DNA of 64,000 bases from Bacteroidales bacterium UBA5429 (GCA_002427605.1 DIRT01000003.1:33584-97583); one strand, 5' to 3'. Counted from the first letter of the stretch, positions 14,933 through 24,910 are shown. A program made the numbers and translations. Notes: generated by a model from the letters alone, not told the origin.

Positions 14933-16463
14933 CTTGTTTGGTTTTTGGGGTTTTCTTTGCTTTTGGTTTTGCAGCTTTCTCTTCAGTAGCTTTAGTTTCT
15001 TCCTTCTTATCAGTTTTTTTAGCTGTTTCAGTTTTTTCTACTTTCGCTTTTTTTTCAGCCTTTTCAGTTTTCTTTTCTTCTTTAGCTTCTTTAGGCTCTT
15101 CAGTTTTTGTTTCAGCAGTTTGCTCTTTTTGTTGATATTTATCACCCATATATTTGTAGTAATCCTCAAGGTTTCCTTCAATAATATTTAGGGTAACTTT
15201 TTCTTTAACTGCCTCGATTACTTTATTGTTGAAAAGCTGATCATAAACCTGTCTTGCTGCTGTTTTATCTTCCAGTTGTTTTTTAGCTAATTCAGCCAAA
15301 CGCTCACTCACCTCTTCTCTGTTGAAATATCTAAAATAGTTGTTGTAGAGGAAATCTTCAATGTGCTGTTGCATATCTTCTTGAGTAACGTTAACTCCGT
15401 GATCAGTAGCAATCTTACTTTCAATCAATTCCCACTTGAAAGAGTTAATATATTTAGGCAAATCTCTTTCAATATCCTCATCACTCATTTTCTCTTTGCT
15501 ATTTGTTTTGATGAAATATTTTAGGTGCTCTTCAGGAAACTGAATTGAAACTGCCTTGATTAATTCTCCTGCCATCTCTTCGAAGAAGTATTGGTCTACA
15601 TAACCTTGAGTTTGGTTTGCGTAGGAAATTGCCATCTCTTTTCTGAAATCTTCTTCGCTGTTGATTTCCACACCGGGCAACGCTTCTTTAAAAAACTCTT
15701 CATTCAATTCAGCAGGTAATCTTCTGCTAATCGATTTAATCTGGATAGTTTGAACATACTCTTCAACTCCTGCAAATTCAGTTTTATCCAGTTTTAGGGT
15801 ATTTAAGAACTGTTCTTCTGAAGTGAAATAGCTTCTTAGATTCACATTTTCCAAAACATCGTTTATTTTTTTATTCATCAGGCTCTCTTGAGTAGCTTCA
15901 GTCAATGTTGAGAGTATGAAAGAGTACTCTTTTTCTTCATCTCCGCTAATGAGAATGGTGATATGGTCATCTTTTTCTTCAATGGTATCGGGAGAGCTCA
16001 TGCTTCCCAATTCCATTTGTTTGCCGTACACCAAATCGTTGATATCTTTTTCAGAAGCTGTCATTTGGAAGTAGTCAATCGCTGGAATCTCACTATAGTT
16101 GAGCTCAAATTGAGGATATTTAACCAGATCAAAAACATAGTTAAAAGTTCCTTCATCAGTGATTTCAAGAGAAGACTCCTGATCCATGAGGACAGGGGAG
16201 AAGATATATTCGATTTTTTCTTCCTGAACGATTTTGTATAGTTCTTCGTGAGCAGTTTCGAATGCTTTTTCAACAATGAGTTCTCTTTCAAACATTCTTT
16301 TGATCAAATCCATGGGGACATGTCCAACTCTAAAACCGGGCATCTGGTGTGTTCTGCGCAGTTTTTTTAATTCACTGTTTACTTTTTCTGCATAATCCTC
16401 TTTAACGACTTCGATCGAAAATTTATGAATTAAAGGGTCATTGCTTTCGTGTTTAACATTCAT
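14925..16463 (-). CDS. tig: Trigger factor with long charged tail
   Basis: 512 residues. The N-terminal ribosome-binding domain contains the GFRVGHVP motif near residue 43; an FKBP-like middle region (about 150-245) and a C-terminal helical chaperone domain (260-440) follow. Catches nascent chains at the ribosome exit tunnel. From about residue 450 a Lys/Glu/Ala/Thr-rich tail of some 60 residues is added, as in many Bacteroidota trigger factors but absent from E. coli; likely disordered. Its promoter lies 47-78 bases upstream. The repetitive tail creates long shadow frames on the other strand, which are not genes. Confidence 0.95.
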   Translation of the reverse strand: MNVKHESNDPLIHKFSIEVVKEDYAEKVNSELKKLRRTHQMPGFRVGHVPMDLIKRMFERELIVEKAFETAHEELYKIVQEEKIEYIFSPVLMDQESSLEITDEGTFNYVFDLVKYPQFELNYSEIPAIDYFQMTASEKDINDLVYGKQMELGSMSSPDTIEEKDDHITILISGDEEKEYSFILSTLTEATQESLMNKKINDVLENVNLRSYFTSEEQFLNTLKLDKTEFAGVEEYVQTIQIKSISRRLPAELNEEFFKEALPGVEINSEEDFRKEMAISYANQTQGYVDQYFFEEMAGELIKAVSIQFPEEHLKYFIKTNSKEKMSDEDIERDLPKYINSFKWELIESKIATDHGVNVTQEDMQQHIEDFLYNNYFRYFNREEVSERLAELAKKQLEDKTAARQVYDQLFNNKVIEAVKEKVTLNIIEGNLEDYYKYMGDKYQQKEQTAETKTEEPKEAKEEKKTEKAEKKAKVEKTETAKKTDKKEETKATEEKAAKPKAKKTPKTKQDE

Positions 16464-16509
16464 TCTTCTATGATTTTAAAGTTAAAAATACTATTCTTAA
16501 ATTGGGCTG

Positions 16510-16541
16510 CAAAAGTACAAAATATATTTGGGATTTACAAG
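16510..16541 (-). promoter_or_regulatory. Promoter of tig-clpP-clpX
   Basis: Read leftward: CTTG (16538-16541), 20 bases, TACTTTTG (16510-16517), followed by CA. Good fit except for the first base of the -33 box. Leader about 40 bases. Confidence 0.6.
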
Positions 16542-16601
16542 CTGAAAATGAGATTGCAAAAAACAACACAAAAAGAGTAAAATCTTTTCAATATCAGGAT
16601 C

Positions 16602-19600
16602 TTAATTCTGGATTAAAAAGTGAAGTCTGTTGAGGATATTCACCTTGCTGACTCCGGAATCAAAGTCGAGATAGAGGAGGTTGGCTTGAGGATAACGTTG
16701 TTTAATTTTATGCTCCATCCCTTTACCGATGACGTGGTTGGCGATACATCCGAAAGGTTGCAGACAGATTACATCGTTGACCCCTTTTTTGATAAATCCC
16801 ACAATTTCGGAAGGTATTAGCCATCCTTCTCCAAACTGGTGATTCAGATTGAGGATTTCTTCTCCCATCGCTGCTGCTTCCCGAATGGAATCTCCCGGAG
16901 TGTAGTATCGGAACTGCTTTTTAACCTTTTCCATTTTCTCAATGTAGTGATTACTCAAAAGTTCCGCGATAGCCTCTCCCCAGTAGAGTCCTTTTTTCTC
17001 CGCAATAAACTCTTTGCGTTGTACTTCTCCGTTGACAAAAGCTTGTATCATAAACTCCAACATAGGAGGAATTCTCACCTCAATATGATTTTCAATCAGC
17101 CAATCGATAATGTAGTATTGCGCAAAACTATTGTATTTCAGATAGATTTCGCCCACTATGCCCACTGTTTTGGGATTAGGATAGGCAATCGGTACCTGAT
17201 TGAACTCGGCAATCGCATCTTCCAACAGTTTGAACAACTTGTTGGATTCTTTTTTCTCTAATAGCTCAATGGCTAGCTTTATGTATTTGTCTTTGAGTGC
17301 TTTAGATTGCGTTCCATCCTCCTCTTTGGAGACGGTTGCATAGTAAATTTCCGATAATGCATCGGCAAAGAGGAGCGTAATAAAGGTGGGTTTGAGGATT
17401 TTTAACCAGGGTACATCAAAGCCGGGCTGTTCGTTGAAGGTTCCATCCGGCATTCCCAATCCGATGAGCGGAACATCATGAAAACCGATCTGATCCATCG
17501 CTCTTTTGATCAGTGAGAGGTAGTTGGTTGCCCTGCACTGTCCACCCGTTTGTGTGATCCCGATCGCAATTTTATCCCGATCATACTTCCCGCTTTGGAG
17601 TGCTTTGATGATATCTCCTACAACAAGGGTAGCAGGATAACACACTTCATTGTGTGCATATTTTAGTCCGGTTTGGATAGACTCTTGATCTGAAGGAGGA
17701 AGATTCTCAAAACGATATCCTACCTGTTTTGCAATAGTGGGTGCAAAGCTGGAGTAAAACTCTGAAAACCAAGGAAATAAAATGGTTCTTTTCCGATCCT
17801 CTTTTTCGAAAAGTGCACGTTGCTCTGTTGGTTTTACTTTCTTTTGAACGGTTGTTTGTTGCTGTTTCCGTTTTAATGTAATCGATTCCACAAAAGAGCG
17901 GAGGCGAAGTTTAATAGAGCCGGGAGTTGCAATCTCATCGATACGGATCCAGGCGTAGGAGATTCTTCGTGACGCCGCAAACAGCTTCAATTCGTTCATA
18001 ATGATGGTGTCCAGACCGCAACCAAAGGAGTTGAGTTGCACAAAACCAACCTCAAAAGGTTGTTTTGATACCCATTCCATCGCCTGCAAAATACGGTTCG
18101 GGTATTCCCACTGCGATATGGTGTAGTAGCGTGAAAAATCTACTCCAGGACTCTCCTTGGTAATCTGTTCGTTGATTACATACACCCCTAAATCTGTCAA
18201 AATGTGTGATACTTTTTGATGTATCAACGGGTCAATATGGTAAGGGTGACCTGCGACCATAATGATCGGTTTTCCCGCTTTGTTTGCCCTTTCAACAATC
18301 TTTTTATTGGCTTTAGCCACGTTATGATTGTACCGTTTCTGCTCTTCTATAGCCCGTTGGAATGCCTTTTGAGTCTCTGATTTGGAGATGCCCAATTGCT
18401 TAAGATATCTGCGACACGCTTTATAGAGCAGCTTTTCAGAATCCATATTGAAAGGGATATTGTCGATGGAGGGAGTATTGTCATTCCCCCCTTTTTTTAT
18501 AGATCCTTGCAGAACCTCAGGATAACCACTCACAATAGGACAATTGAAACTGTTGGTACTCTCATCGAACTGCTTGTTTTCGTAGATCACCATCGGGATA
18601 AAGATGCGGTCCACGCCCTTTTCAACCAGATTCACCAGATGCCCGTGGGACAATTTAGCCGGGAAGCAGATATTATCCGCCATAATCGCACCGGTTCCCT
18701 TTTTGTACAACTCCTGCGTACTCTCGTCAGAAGTGACAACCTCCAGACCCGCCACAGTAAACAGTGTATGCCAGAAAGGATAATTTTCATACATATTGAG
18801 GATGAGCGGCAATCCAATTTTGATTTTTTTAGCATCTTTGGAACTCTTTTTCGGCTTTATCCGATCCATCAGATACTGATATTGGATGTCGAAAATGTTC
18901 TCACCTTTACTCTTCGCTGCGGGGTTGTTGGTAAAAATTTTCTCGCATTTATTCCCGGTATAGCACTGATTTCCATTTTCAAAATGATACTGCGTAATCA
19001 CACATTGGTTAGTGCAACCGTGACAAGTAAACAGCTTGATTTTGGGTTTCGGCTGAGTGATGGTAGTTTCCAGGTCAAAGCCGGATTGGTACTCCGGATG
19101 ATCTTGAAAGTACTGAAAAGCGTGCAATGCAGCACCATAGGCGCCCATCAATTCAGGCATGTTCGAAGATGTAATCTCTTGATCTGTAAGAAGTTCTAAG
19201 CTTCTGGAAACAGCATCGTTCTTAAATGTTCCTCCCTGCACAACAATATGATCTCCCAACTCTTCCACTGATTGCAAGTGCAGTACTTTATAGAGACAGT
19301 TTTTGATCACAGAGTATGCCAATCCTGCTGATAAATCCCCCACTGTTGCCCCTTCACGCAGTGCTTGTTTCACTTTGGAGTTCATAAAAACGGTACAGCG
19401 AGAGCCTAAATCGTAGGGGCGTTGCGATTGTGTACCCAACAGCGCAAACTCTTCAACCGGATAGCCTAAAGTTTGTGTAAATCCTTCAATAAAAGTCCCA
19501 CAACCGGAGGAGCAGGCTTCATTCACGGCAATATTGATGATTTTTCCGTCCTGCACCGTCATCGCCTTCATATCCTGTCCGCCAATATCCAGCACAAAAG

Positions 19601-20858
19601 TAACCTCCGGATCCAGATATTGAGCAGCTTTCAAGTGCGCCACTGTTTCTACCAAACCCAGGTCGATACCAAGTCCTTTTTGGATCCATTCTTCTCCATA
19701 ACCGGTCACCGCGCTGCAATTGATTTTTAGCGTTCGGTTGCTCTTATCTAGTTGATTTTTAAGTTTTTCCAACTCTACAAGTATCGTTTTCAGTGGATCG
19801 CCATTATTGGGTTTATAAGAATGAAAAACAATCTCCGAATTTTCATTGAGCAGCACTATTTTACTGGTTGTAGAGCCTGAATCGATCCCTAAAAAGAGCT
19901 GTTCAGAATTTTCATATTCCCCCTTTTTGAGTTCAAATTTTTTTCGTTGCTCTTTCCAATTCTGATACTCTTCATTACTATTAAAGAGTGGTTTTATTTG
20001 AGAATTAAAATTAGGGGGGGGCGAAATCATCGCTACTCGCTCAATCAACGCTGTGATAGGGATAGCTTCCGCTCCCGGATCAATCATGTATGCGGTGCCA
20101 TGGGCAGTAAAGGTATCCCCACGTTCCGGAATAATCAGATCTTTGATAGAGCAATCCAAAGCTTTGGCAAAACTGTGTCTGAGGAAGGGAATAAAGGTAA
20201 AAGGACCGCCGGTCAGCAATATTGGTGTCTCAATCTGAGCTCCACGCCCCAGACTGTTCAGGGTTTGTTGAGCGATGGCTTCAAAGATGGAAGCCGATAT
20301 ATCGGGTTTGCTAATATTTCTGCTGATCAGGTTTTGCAAGTCGGTTTTGGCAAAAACGCCACAGCGAGAAGCGATAGGGGAGAGCTGCTGATGTTCAAAC
20401 GCCCATTGGTTGAGTTGTTCGATGGAAGCATTCATCAGGGTCGCCATTTGATCGATATATGCGCCGGTTCCTCCGGCACAGTTTCCATTCATGCGGATAT
20501 CCAGCCTCTTTTGCTCATCAATCAGCACTAATTTGGCATCTTCTCCTCCAATGTCAAAAATAGAACGCAGATTGGGATACAGTTTTTCTCCCCAACGGGA
20601 AGCCGCAATCACTTCCTGAGTAAACTGCATTTCGGTAGCTTCAGCGATACCCATTCCGGCAGAACCGGTGAATGCGACATGGAAAAGGGTGTCAGGGAAA
20701 TGTTGATTGATTTCCATTAACAGATCAACTAGAGTGTCTGTTACTTTAGTGTTATGACGTTCGTAGCCTGACAACAGCGCCTTGAAGGTGCTGTCGGTTA
20801 CTACATATTTAATTGTTGTTGATCCAATGTCGATTCCTAACCTGGCAATCTCTCTCAC
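16602..20858 (-). CDS. Giant fused acyl-CoA dehydratase activase
   Basis: 1418 residues. Two ASKHA ATPase domains of the BcrA/BadF/HgdC type: residues 5-255 (LGIDIGSTTIKYV; iron-sulfur cysteines in NGNCAGGTGAY and ASRCGVF) and 322-585 (LGIDSGSTTSKIV; NEACSSGCGTF and GSRCTVF). Then a Cys-rich segment near 630 (FTCHGCTNQC) opening a DUF2229 region, and a C-terminal part resembling 2-hydroxyacyl-CoA dehydratase subunits. Activases use ATP to push one electron into radical dehydratases. The all-in-one fusion is widespread in anaerobic Bacteroidota, but its dehydratase partner and substrate are not known to me. Stand-alone gene with its own promoter; all iron-sulfur cysteines are present. Confidence 0.9.
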   Translation of the reverse strand: MREIARLGIDIGSTTIKYVVTDSTFKALLSGYERHNTKVTDTLVDLLMEINQHFPDTLFHVAFTGSAGMGIAEATEMQFTQEVIAASRWGEKLYPNLRSIFDIGGEDAKLVLIDEQKRLDIRMNGNCAGGTGAYIDQMATLMNASIEQLNQWAFEHQQLSPIASRCGVFAKTDLQNLISRNISKPDISASIFEAIAQQTLNSLGRGAQIETPILLTGGPFTFIPFLRHSFAKALDCSIKDLIIPERGDTFTAHGTAYMIDPGAEAIPITALIERVAMISPPPNFNSQIKPLFNSNEEYQNWKEQRKKFELKKGEYENSEQLFLGIDSGSTTSKIVLLNENSEIVFHSYKPNNGDPLKTILVELEKLKNQLDKSNRTLKINCSAVTGYGEEWIQKGLGIDLGLVETVAHLKAAQYLDPEVTFVLDIGGQDMKAMTVQDGKIINIAVNEACSSGCGTFIEGFTQTLGYPVEEFALLGTQSQRPYDLGSRCTVFMNSKVKQALREGATVGDLSAGLAYSVIKNCLYKVLHLQSVEELGDHIVVQGGTFKNDAVSRSLELLTDQEITSSNMPELMGAYGAALHAFQYFQDHPEYQSGFDLETTITQPKPKIKLFTCHGCTNQCVITQYHFENGNQCYTGNKCEKIFTNNPAAKSKGENIFDIQYQYLMDRIKPKKSSKDAKKIKIGLPLILNMYENYPFWHTLFTVAGLEVVTSDESTQELYKKGTGAIMADNICFPAKLSHGHLVNLVEKGVDRIFIPMVIYENKQFDESTNSFNCPIVSGYPEVLQGSIKKGGNDNTPSIDNIPFNMDSEKLLYKACRRYLKQLGISKSETQKAFQRAIEEQKRYNHNVAKANKKIVERANKAGKPIIMVAGHPYHIDPLIHQKVSHILTDLGVYVINEQITKESPGVDFSRYYTISQWEYPNRILQAMEWVSKQPFEVGFVQLNSFGCGLDTIIMNELKLFAASRRISYAWIRIDEIATPGSIKLRLRSFVESITLKRKQQQTTVQKKVKPTEQRALFEKEDRKRTILFPWFSEFYSSFAPTIAKQVGYRFENLPPSDQESIQTGLKYAHNEVCYPATLVVGDIIKALQSGKYDRDKIAIGITQTGGQCRATNYLSLIKRAMDQIGFHDVPLIGLGMPDGTFNEQPGFDVPWLKILKPTFITLLFADALSEIYYATVSKEEDGTQSKALKDKYIKLAIELLEKKESNKLFKLLEDAIAEFNQVPIAYPNPKTVGIVGEIYLKYNSFAQYYIIDWLIENHIEVRIPPMLEFMIQAFVNGEVQRKEFIAEKKGLYWGEAIAELLSNHYIEKMEKVKKQFRYYTPGDSIREAAAMGEEILNLNHQFGEGWLIPSEIVGFIKKGVNDVICLQPFGCIANHVIGKGMEHKIKQRYPQANLLYLDFDSGVSKVNILNRLHFLIQN

Positions 20859-20905
20859 TTATACCCCTTTTCCTATTTTCAAATGTTTTATTTTAAATGA
20901 ACCTG

Positions 20906-20936
20906 CAAAATTAACTAAAAAAAATCAATGTTCAAA
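20906..20936 (-). promoter_or_regulatory. Promoter of the activase gene
   Basis: Read leftward: TTTG (20933-20936), exactly 19 bases, TAATTTTG (20906-20913), followed by CAGG. Textbook match; leader about 40 bases. Confidence 0.75.
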
Positions 20937-20944
20937 AAAATAAA

Positions 20945-20984
20945 TAAAAAAAGAATCCAAATTGATGAAAATAATTTGGATTCT
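20945..20984 (-). terminator. Rho-independent terminator of the Cys-repeat gene
   Basis: Perfect 12-base stem, AGAATCCAAATT (20952-20963) with AATTTGGATTCT (20973-20984), nine-base loop, followed leftward by seven T. Ends the transcript from 21501. Confidence 0.8.
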
Positions 20985-21027
20985 GTATGGTTGTATAATT
21001 GTCTGTTAAATCAGACTATTTTTTGAC

Positions 21028-21501
21028 TTAGTTTGATTGTCTTTCTCTTTCTCTTTCTCTTTTTTGAGTTCCGTCACATTTTTTGCCATCTTTGTGTTCA
21101 CCTTGACATTTGTGTCCTTCTTTATTTTTCCCTTCACACTTATGTCCATCCTTGTTTTGACCTTTGCATTTGTGAGCATTTTTTTGTCCTTCTTTACAAC
21201 ATTTTTGTCCATCTTTGTGTTCACCTTTGCATTTTTGTCCATCTTTGTGTTCACCTTTGCATTTGTGACCTTCTTTTTGTCCTTCTGTACAACATTTGTG
21301 TCCATCTTTGTTATGTCCTTCACATTTTTTTCCATCTTTGTGTTTCCCTTGACATTGATGATCAACTTTGACATTTTTTGTAGTTTCTTTAACTACCTCT
21401 TTTTTAACTTCTTTTTTAACAGGAGCTTGTGCTGCTACATATTGAGTTTGAAGTCCAAAGGTAAAGAGGCTTACCATTAATAATAACATTAGTTTTTTCA
21501 T
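21028..21501 (-). CDS. Secreted Cys/His/Lys repeat protein
   Basis: 157 residues. Signal peptide (LLLLMVSLFTFGLQTQYVAAQA), a Lys/Val-rich linker, then about ten tandem units of 10-11 residues of the form KCxGxxKDGx, e.g. KCKGEHKDGQ twice in a row and KCCTEGQKEGH. Each unit carries one or two Cys plus His, suggesting a periplasmic or surface metal-binding or disulfide-linked protein; no family recognised. The tail RERERERQSN comes from a hexamer microsatellite near 21043-21062. The repeats are so regular that a second frame (21006-21374) also stays open. Flanked by a strong terminator. Confidence 0.7.
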   Translation of the reverse strand: MKKLMLLLMVSLFTFGLQTQYVAAQAPVKKEVKKEVVKETTKNVKVDHQCQGKHKDGKKCEGHNKDGHKCCTEGQKEGHKCKGEHKDGQKCKGEHKDGQKCCKEGQKNAHKCKGQNKDGHKCEGKNKEGHKCQGEHKDGKKCDGTQKRERERERQSN

Positions 21502-21626
21502 AATTTTGAATTTTTGTTTATTGAATTGATATTATTTTCATATTATCATATATCGGCTTTGACACCTTAAAAGCAGAAAAGTTAAATCAAAATGAAAAAA
21601 AGTTTTTTCTTGATGCAATTTCCTCT

Positions 21627-22256
21627 TTAGAAAGCTACTCCGATGCTGACAGAAAGGGCGTCTAAATTGACTGTATTAGATCCAATACCATAATCATACT
21701 CTGTTTCAATGAAATGTAGATTTTGCAATTCAAATCCTACTGTAAAGTAAAGTTCCAGATCCTCTTTTATAGTATATAAGAAACCCAATTCAGGATTTAA
21801 GCAGAGACCCATAGGGAGCAGTCCTTTATTTGAAACGGTGCTGACACCCATTCCCATTGAAAAGTATGGAGCTCAGCTGGCTTCAAGCATTCGCGCTCTG
21901 AAGTGGATAAATACAGGAAACAGAAAAAGGTCGGCATCATAATAATAACGCATACCAACTCCCGCACCGGCAGCAGTATAAGAGTTAAAATAATAGCTTT
22001 GTACAAGATTGAATTTAACTCGGCTGATATTTTTGCCAAATACTTGGTATTGATATCCGGCCTCAACCAAGATTTGGTATCTACGTTTCCAGTTTGTTTT
22101 TTCAGACTGGTTGAAAGTCGTTATCGATGAACCTTGATTCTCATTATTTGGCTCTTGGTTCATTGTTTGACTATAGGAGAGTAGTACAATAGAAACGAAA
22201 AGTGTGAGTAAAAAATATTTTTTTATTGATCCGGATAAGTTGTAAATCTTTGCCAT
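21627..22256 (-). pseudogene. Beta-barrel protein broken by in-frame TGA
   Basis: Paralogue of the gene at 22445-23077: MAKIYNLSGSIKKYFLLTL against MKKIYNLPGLVKRCFLLTL, and similar to the end. At 21873-21875 (leftward) a TGA interrupts the frame: RMLEAS, stop, APYFSMGMG, where the sister reads RLLDKPFSPYFSIGAG. Without it the frame gives 209 residues, almost the sister's 210. The upstream -7 box also looks damaged: TATCTTTA (22292-22299) where the sister has TATATTTG, while TTTG (22320-22323) stays at 20 bases. So both promoter and frame appear to be decaying, unless the stop is a sequencing error. Product, if intact, a small outer-membrane barrel. Confidence 0.8.
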
Positions 22257-22444
22257 AATGGGATGGAATTTATTGACAATAATTGAAACTTTAAAGATAG
22301 TATCTTTTTTTGAAATAGCCAAAAATGAGTTCATTTTAAGTGTGATTTTATTCTAATTCATTGTTTTTTACAAAAATAAAGGGCGAATTTTTCAATCCAC
22401 CCTAATATTTTGAAGTCAGTTTATTTTGAATGGTCGATTGTTCC

Positions 22445-23077
22445 TTAGAAGGTAACCCCAAAGGTAGTCGAGAATGCACCTAAGTTATAAATGGTTGAGT
22501 GCGTTAATAAAACATTATCATAAAGTTCGTGATAAACTTTATTTTGCATCTCATATCCCAACGTAAGATGTATGTTTACTTTATCATTTATTCTGTAAGA
22601 TACGCCCAATTCAGGATTTAAATAGAGTCCTGTAGGCCCCCCTTTAGTCGCCACGGAATACCCTGCGCCTATTGAAAAATAGGGAGAAAAAGGTTTATCC
22701 AGTAGTCTAACCCTCATATCGTAAAAAAAAGGGAATACTAAAAGATCCACATCGTAGTAATATCGCGTTCCTAGTCCAACTCCGGCAGATACATAAGGAT
22801 TGAATTGATAATTCCCTACAACATTGAATTTAATACGATTGACGTCTGCAAAAAAGGACTCCAGTTGGTATTGGTATCCCACATCGAATATGAGTTTAAA
22901 GCCATGTTTTAAGCTCATATTTTCAGTTAGACTAGGTGTAGCTACTGATGAACCTTGAGTTTCATCATAGGATTTTTGGTTTACAGTTTGACCATACGAG
23001 ATCGTCATAACTGAGGCTAAAAGTGTGAGCAGAAAGCATCTTTTCACTAATCCGGGTAAATTGTAAATCTTTTTCAT
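22445..23077 (-). CDS. Small outer-membrane beta-barrel protein
   Basis: 210 residues. Signal peptide (CFLLTLLASVMTISYGQ), then alternating strands such as FKLIFDVGYQYQ, RIKFNVVGNYQFNPYVSAGVGLGTRYYYD, FSIGAGYS and LNPELGVSYRI, closing with TFGVTF. This is the outer-membrane-protein beta-barrel (OmpW/porin-like) layout common in Bacteroidota; function unknown. Tandem duplicate of the broken gene just downstream, the leaders and signal peptides also being alike. Own promoter at 23112-23142. Confidence 0.8.
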   Translation of the reverse strand: MKKIYNLPGLVKRCFLLTLLASVMTISYGQTVNQKSYDETQGSSVATPSLTENMSLKHGFKLIFDVGYQYQLESFFADVNRIKFNVVGNYQFNPYVSAGVGLGTRYYYDVDLLVFPFFYDMRVRLLDKPFSPYFSIGAGYSVATKGGPTGLYLNPELGVSYRINDKVNIHLTLGYEMQNKVYHELYDNVLLTHSTIYNLGAFSTTFGVTF

Positions 23078-23111
23078 AGTAGTTGGAATTGGTTAATAAT
23101 AATTGAATGTT

Positions 23112-23142
23112 CAAATATAATCTCTTTTTTTGAAATAAACAA
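23112..23142 (-). promoter_or_regulatory. Promoter of the intact beta-barrel gene
   Basis: Read leftward: TTG (23140-23142), 20 bases, TATATTTG (23112-23119). Confidence 0.55.
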
Positions 23143-23411
23143 TAGAAATCTCAATTTTAACAAATTTTTTATTTAAATTGATTTTCAATAGGTTATGCGG
23201 TATTTCTTGAGTTTGATGTAATTTAATTTGTTAAAAAGTTACTTTTTTATGTGAAAATATGCATAAAATTTTAGTAAATTGTCATTATTCTGATGCTAAA
23301 TTTACTCAATAAAATGTATTTTTTCAAAAAAAAATATTTAAAATTAGAGTGAGAAATCTAAAAGTCAGATCACATAGATTTGTTTTTATGTGGAAGTATA
23401 AAAAAATAGAG

Positions 23412-23419
23412 TAATTTTG
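23412..23419 (+). promoter_or_regulatory. -7 box for the GT-C gene
   Basis: TAATTTTG followed by CA, 27 bases before the ATG at 23447. A TTTG at 23379-23382 is 29 bases away, longer than usual. Confidence 0.5.
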
Positions 23420-23446
23420 CAAACTAAACTTAGAATTTGCAGTTAA

Positions 23447-24910
23447 ATGAAAAAACTAAATCTCAATCAACGATCAGGTATAACCTATCTTTATTTTGCG
23501 GTGGGTTGTTTGATTTTTGCTTATGTTTTAGTAAGGGCTATTCTTCTGGATATTACTTTTGATGAGTCCTGGACATTGAGAGATTTTGTACCCCGAACCA
23601 TCTTAAATATATTTCGATACCAACCCTGTGATGCCAATCATCACCTATTGAATACACTTTTGATCAAACTCTTCTACGCTTTTTTACCCCATACTGCATT
23701 TGTTGCCCGGATTCCCAATGTTTTGGCTTCCATTTTGTATATTTTCTTTGCGTATAAAATTTGTCGAAAATTTTGCTCGGAACCGATTGCATTTTTTAGT
23801 TTTATTATTCTTTTGGTTAATCCCTTTTTGTTAGACTTTTTCAGTCAAGCCAGAGGTTATGGTCTCTCACTGGGTTTCCAAATGGGATCACTCTACTATT
23901 TATTGTCGTATGTGAGAGATGCTGATCCAAAGGACCTGATCAAGATGTTCTCTTTTTCATTCTTTAGCGTACTCTCGATTTTTGTTATGATCAATTTCTT
24001 TATAGCAGAAATCTGTGTTGTTTTCTTGTTGTCCATATTGAAACCGACACAATATAAACTGAAGACAAATATCATAGTGGCTTCTGTTTTCTCTATTCTT
24101 TTAGCTTTGTTTATTTATACTCCTGTTACCAAACTAATAGCGTCCAACTCACTCTATTATGGAGGAAATACCGGCTTTTATCATGACTCTTTAGTCTCTT
24201 TAATGCAATTATCACTATATCAACAGTCTGTTAGTAGTAGTGTGGTCTATACGGTTTTAAATCTTTTTTTAATCGTAGTGGGTGTTGTTGTAGTTCTCTC
24301 TTTTTTGCATAAACAAAAATGGATATCTCCTAAAAATGCGGCTGTATTGATTTTGCTGTTATGTATTCTGGCGGTGATTATGCAGTTTTATCTGCTGGGA
24401 ACTTTGTACCTTTTAGACCGTGCTGCGCTCTATTTTTATCCGCTATTCATAATCGCTTTTGCACTTTCATTAAACGAATTAAGGTTTGTTTATGTAAAAA
24501 ATATATTAGTTGTATTGGTCTGCCTGGCTTTTTGTTTTAACTTTTTTAAAAATGCCAATTTTTATAAAACTGCATTGTTCTATTTTGAAGCACATACCAG
24601 AGATCTTCTGGAATTAATTAACCTGGATGGACAAGATCAGCAAAGAGTGATGAAAATTGATTATTCCTGGCCTTTTGAGTCCAGCGTTCAATATTATGTA
24701 GCTGAAAAGAAACACTATCCATATGTTGAGTCAATTCAAAACCGACACCATCGTTCGGAGGCGAATCTTGATTTTGACTATTATATTTACCTGAGTGAGT
24801 CCTTGGAACGTGCTAATTATTGGGCTCAATATGAGAAGATTCTGGAATATCGGGACTCACTAATCTTGTTCAAAAGTTATTCCCATGAAGGGGTTTTGAT
24901 TTTCAATTAG
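23447..24910 (+). CDS. GT-C type membrane glycosyltransferase
   Basis: 487 residues, about ten or eleven membrane helices. The first external loop has ITFDESWTLRDF, matching the acidic catalytic loop of GT-C enzymes (Pmt/ArnT-like), and SQARGYGLSLGFQMG after helix 4 is a conserved feature of these Bacteroidota proteins. Such enzymes move a sugar from a polyprenyl phosphate to lipid, protein or glycan on the outer face of the inner membrane. The C-terminal 100 residues are a soluble domain. Acceptor unknown. Followed after 50 bases by a TolC-like gene with its own -7 box. Confidence 0.75.
   Translation: MKKLNLNQRSGITYLYFAVGCLIFAYVLVRAILLDITFDESWTLRDFVPRTILNIFRYQPCDANHHLLNTLLIKLFYAFLPHTAFVARIPNVLASILYIFFAYKICRKFCSEPIAFFSFIILLVNPFLLDFFSQARGYGLSLGFQMGSLYYLLSYVRDADPKDLIKMFSFSFFSVLSIFVMINFFIAEICVVFLLSILKPTQYKLKTNIIVASVFSILLALFIYTPVTKLIASNSLYYGGNTGFYHDSLVSLMQLSLYQQSVSSSVVYTVLNLFLIVVGVVVVLSFLHKQKWISPKNAAVLILLLCILAVIMQFYLLGTLYLLDRAALYFYPLFIIAFALSLNELRFVYVKNILVVLVCLAFCFNFFKNANFYKTALFYFEAHTRDLLELINLDGQDQQRVMKIDYSWPFESSVQYYVAEKKHYPYVESIQNRHHRSEANLDFDYYIYLSESLERANYWAQYEKILEYRDSLILFKSYSHEGVLIFN

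Larger units (their letters stand above)
23078..23446. other. AT-rich intergenic region between divergent genes
   Basis: Holds a leftward promoter (23112-23142) and a rightward -7 box (23412-23419). The middle is AT-rich; I see no gene, RNA or repeat in it. Confidence 0.7.

Noticed and set aside
14934..15191. Phe/Ser-rich rightward frames opposite the trigger factor tail
   Set aside because: They are the reverse reading of Lys/Glu-rich codons of tig.
21006..21374. Second long leftward frame (122 residues) inside the Cys-repeat gene
   Set aside because: It has no signal peptide and mirrors the repeats of the real gene; regular repeat DNA keeps other frames open.
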